A DNA stretch of 64,000 nt. Origin: Malurus cyaneus samueli. Its lineage: Eukaryota > Chordata > Aves > Passeriformes > Maluridae. The position numbers and the translations under genes are program-made. Below, piece by piece: positions 60,850 to 64,000 of the stretch (the stretch's first letter is position 1; each line of letters begins with the position of its first letter). The notes under the pieces are model-generated. The model was not told the DNA's origin. It searched no databases and was given only the letters and a program-made list of their open reading frames with translations. The DNA lies in NCBI GenBank assembly GCA_009741485.1, contig VKON01004058.1:204762-268761 (forward strand). The letters are read 5' to 3'.

Positions 60850-62270
60850 GCGTAACCGGATGGGAAGGAGGGATGGACAGGGGTGGGAAGGGTGATTGGG
60901 CACAGGAGGCATGGGGACAGGGGTATGTGGACAGGAGGATGGGGAAGCGGGATGGACAGCGGGATGGGCAGGAGGATGGGGACAGCGGGATGGGAGACAG
61001 AGGGATGGGGGACAGGGCTGGGGGAGGGGAGGGGAGGGGACAGGGGATGGCGAGGAGCGGATGGGAACAGAGGTATTGGAGCAGGGGATGGGGACAGGAG
61101 GATGGGGACAGGAGGATGGGGACAGAGGGGATGGACAGCGGTAGGATGGGACAGGAGGATGGGGACAGTAGGTGGGGACAGGAGGATGGGACTGAAGGTA
61201 TGGGGATAGGAGGATGGACAGATGGGATGGTGACAGCGGGAGTGGGGACCAGTGATGGATGGGGACAGGGAGGTATGGGACAGAGGAATGGGACGCATGA
61301 GGAGGATAGGGACAGGAGGAATGGACAGAGGGATGGGCGGACAGGTAGGATGGGACAGTGAGGATGGGAAAGAGGATGGGGACAGAGGGGATAGGGACAG
61401 GAGGAATGGGGGTGACCAGAGGGATGGGACGTCGGGATGGGGACAGGGAGGATGGGCAAGGGAGGATGGGGACAGTGGATGATGGGGACATTAGGGTAGG
61501 GACAGGAGAGATTGGGAAGGAGGATGGACAGGGATTAGGGGAAGGTGGATGGGACACGGGGATGGGACAGAGGGTTGGGACTAGGGATGAGGAAGCGATG
61601 GGGATTATGGACAGAGGATTGGGGACAGCGGAGATGGGACAGGGGAGAGATAGAGACAGAGGATGGGACATGGGGATGTCGGGTAAGGCAGGATGGGACA
61701 GTGGGATGGGACAGAGGGTAGGGGGACAGCGGATGGGGACATCGGTTGGGGACACTGAGGATGGGGACAGAGTTGAGACAGCGGGATGGGGACAGTGAGT
61801 TGGGGACAGCGGGATCAGGGAACTGGGATTGGGGACAGCGGGATGGGACAGAGGGTTAGGGACTCTGGGATGAGGACAGCGGGATGGGGGATATTCGAAT
61901 GGGACAGACGGATTGGGGACAGCGGGATGGGGACAGTGGGATGGGACAGAGGAATAGAGACAGCAGGGTGGCACAGTGGGATGGCACAGCTGGGTAGAGG
62001 GCACTGGAATGGGACAGTGGGATGGGACAGAGGGTTAGGGACACTGGGAAGAGGACAGCGGGGTGGGGGACACTGAGATTGGGGACAGTGGGAAGGGACA
62101 CAGTGGGCTGGGAGGACACCAGGCTGGGACACAGTGGGATGGTGTACCTGGGGTGGAACACACTGTCCTGGGACACACCAGGGTGGGACATCAGAATGGG
62201 ACACACCAGGGTGGGACAAACTGGGCTGGAGCACACTGGGATGCGACAGTGGGATGGGACAGAGGGGCTG
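60850..62270. repeat. Degenerate GGGACAGGAGGATGG array
   Basis: About 1.4 kb of loosely repeated GGGATGGGGACAGAGGATGG-type sequence. GGGGAGGGGAGGGGAGGGG at about 61020 has G-quadruplex potential. The 452-codon open frame on the minus strand is a by-product. Confidence 0.93.
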
Positions 62271-62639
62271 TGACACCCCAGTGCCAGGATTTTATCCCAC
62301 AGGTTTATCCCGAGGGATAAAGGGGTGACAAGCTGTCCCCCCTCGGTGTGTGGCTGCCTTCAAGCCACATGAGCTCTGGCTGAGCCTTTGGGTGCCCATA
62401 TGGGACACATCCCCACCATCCCAAGGGACAGCAGCCGTGGGGACAGTGGGTAGGCGGAGGTTTGTCCTTCACGTTCTGGTTTTGGGACGGCAGGACCAAA
62501 CTCCTCCGAGTTCCCCCTGGAAGCCACTCCCGGGGGTTGCGGTGTCCCCAGAGCCCCTCTGTGGGTGCCCCCTTTCCCCACCATCTGCCCCCCGGAGCCG
62601 GGAGGGGTCAGCGCCCCCTCCATCTGCCCCGCACAAAGT

Positions 62640-63660
62640 CACCCGCGGTGTCATTGTCACACGCGGAGGCGCCCGCGGAATTGATGGCGCCGGATTTCCA
62701 CCTTTATTTGTCAACACGGCCCCGCCGGCCCGCCGAGCCCCCTTAATCCCCCACACAATTGCAGTTTGCTGTGCAAACAGCTCGGGGAGGGGGCCGGGCC
62801 GGGCTCTGCATCCCAAATGTGTCATTTGGGGGGGTCGCGAGTGAATCCCGGCATCGCTAACGGGGGATTGAGGCCGTCCCGGAGCCGCTGGCCTCCCTAA
62901 CCCCAATCCCCGCGGGGAACGCGGGGCTCCCTCCTGCCCGCTATTTCCACCTTATTATCCATTGATTGACTTCTACAAAGGTAATAACGCCGAGCGATTG
63001 ACGCTCTGAATCCCGGCCGGAGATCAAATGGAGCGCATTTTCCATGCGGGATCCGGTGGATAAAGCCCCGGGGCGTCGATTTTGCCCCCAGAAGGGCGGG
63101 TGAAGGGGACAGGGGGACAAGGAGATGGGAGAGGGGAGGGAGGAGCCCCCAGCCCTCCCCGCGCCGCCAAACAATCAGAATAAAAGCAAATTATTTCTCC
63201 CATTTCCCTTCCCGAGATGAGCGATAAAGGGTCCATCCCGAAAAGCGCCTGATAACGCCTTTAATTTCACTGCGAGGCCTAAAAATGCCATTTCTACGCA
63301 AAGCAGGGCCCCGCTCTCCTCCCCGGCCGGCTGGTGATAAATGCTGGGTGATTTTTCCCTTCCCTGTTTTTTGCCTATTCCCCGCTCGGCTGGCGCAGGG
63401 GAAATGCCCCCGGAGCTACGAGCGCCACACAATGAAGCAAAATAATATTTTAGTCAAAATAGGCAGACGGCGCTCGCAGCCAACTTTCAAATTAGCATTT
63501 TGAGGGCAAATATGCAGCAATTTGAGATAATGAGGCCTGATTATTCAATCCAATGAATGTTAAATAGGCAGCGAGGGCGCCCGCGCCTTATCTCCCCCGC
63601 TTTCCATTTATTTGACTTGAGTTTAGTTTTAATCGTTTCCCATTTGAACTCTTTATTTGT
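62640..63660. promoter_or_regulatory. Candidate conserved non-coding block
   Basis: Unique, motif-dense sequence. Examples are TTATTATCCATTGATTGACT, AACAATCAGAATAAAAGC, GCAAAATAATATTTTAGTCA, AAATTAGCATTTTGAGGGC, CAAATATGCAGCAATTTGAG, GGCCTGATTATTCAATCC and GTTTAGTTTTAATCG. No coding signal. Composition and density of homeodomain and POU-like cores resemble vertebrate developmental enhancers. Confidence 0.4.
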
Positions 63661-63894
63661 CTTGGCTCAGGCCCCCCTTTCCCCCCTCCCTGTGCTCTCT
63701 CCTTCCGCTCCCGGGCATCCCTGCGCTGCCAGCCGGGATCCTGCACCGGGAAACTGCGGGCAGACACCTCCATTTGTTCCCCACGGGTTCTGCAGTTCGT
63801 GCTCCAAACATTCGGGGCTGGGGGAGGTTTGGCTGCTGTGCTGAGTCCAGGTTTGGGGTGTTTTGGTGATGATGGGAATGTTTGCACCCTTGGG

Positions 63895-64000
63895 GAAGAG
63901 ATTCCATGGAATCGTGGAATGTTTGAGTTGGGAGGGACCATAAATCCCATCCATGTTCAGGGACACCTCCCACTGTCCCCAATGTCCAGCCTGGCCTGGG
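63895..64000 (-). mobile_element. CR1 LINE 3' end, running off the window
   Basis: GATTCCATGGAATCGTGGAA, TGTTTGAGTTGGGAGGGACC, ATAAATCCCATCCATGTTCA: antisense CR1 tail continuing past the edge. Confidence 0.88.

Noticed and set aside
60646..62004. 452-codon Pro/Ser/Cys-rich open frame, minus strand
   Set aside because: By-product of the GGGACAG array, with no start context, splice sites or domain.

Overview
This is a vertebrate window, almost certainly avian and probably from a songbird-like assembly of a GC-rich microchromosome. The evidence is compact multi-exon genes with GT-AG introns, many CR1 LINE 3' ends in both orientations, very dense GC-rich intronic minisatellites, CpG-island promoters, and two tandem Not-class homeobox genes. 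A Not pair is known from birds (chicken Gnot1/Cnot1 and Gnot2/Cnot2), whereas mammals keep a single NOTO. Gene order matches the mammalian NOTO-SMYD5-PRADC1-CCT7-FBXO41 block.

Layout. At 14-1274, minus strand, are three internal exons of FBXO41. From about 1.3 to 5.06 kb is non-coding sequence that looks like a plus-strand 3'UTR ending in a poly(A) signal at 5034. CCT7 lies at 6116-23820, minus strand, in 12 coding exons. Its 3' part is interrupted by an inverted, error-ridden second copy of exons 11 and 12 (about 6435-10889). A bidirectional CpG-island promoter sits at 23.4-24.3 kb, followed by PRADC1 exons 2-5 on the plus strand (25259-26827). SMYD5 lies at 28870-34484, minus strand, in 13 coding exons. 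NOTO copy A is at 37795-42923 and NOTO copy B at 54020-55981, both minus strand with three coding exons. From 43 to 54 kb and from 56 to 64 kb there are minisatellites plus several low-GC, non-repetitive stretches that look like regulatory DNA.

How the genes relate. CCT7 (TRiC chaperonin subunit), PRADC1 (secreted PA-domain protein), SMYD5 (lysine methyltransferase) and FBXO41 (F-box protein) are housekeeping or neuronal genes. They are neighbours by ancient synteny, not as an operon. CCT7 and PRADC1 share a head-to-head promoter. The two NOTO genes are organiser/notochord homeobox repressors with matching architecture: TATA box about 32 bp before an ATG, eh1 motif in exon 1, and a homeodomain split between exons 2 and 3 at the same codon. 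The DNA between them carries T-box half-sites and homeodomain-type sites.

Most notable points. (1) A fold-back inverted duplication, probably an assembly artefact, lies inside CCT7. (2) Several tandem arrays abut or contain copies of real splice sites (CCT7 exon 12 acceptor, CCT7 exon 7 donor, SMYD5 exon 9 acceptor, NOTO-A exon 1 donor). (3) FBXO41 exons point the wrong way relative to the 3'UTR-like block beside them. (4) One-base homopolymer losses break FBXO41 and NOTO-B exon 1. No mobile system, CRISPR array or novel enzyme system was found. Exon coordinates were read by eye from splice signals and may be off by one or two bases.
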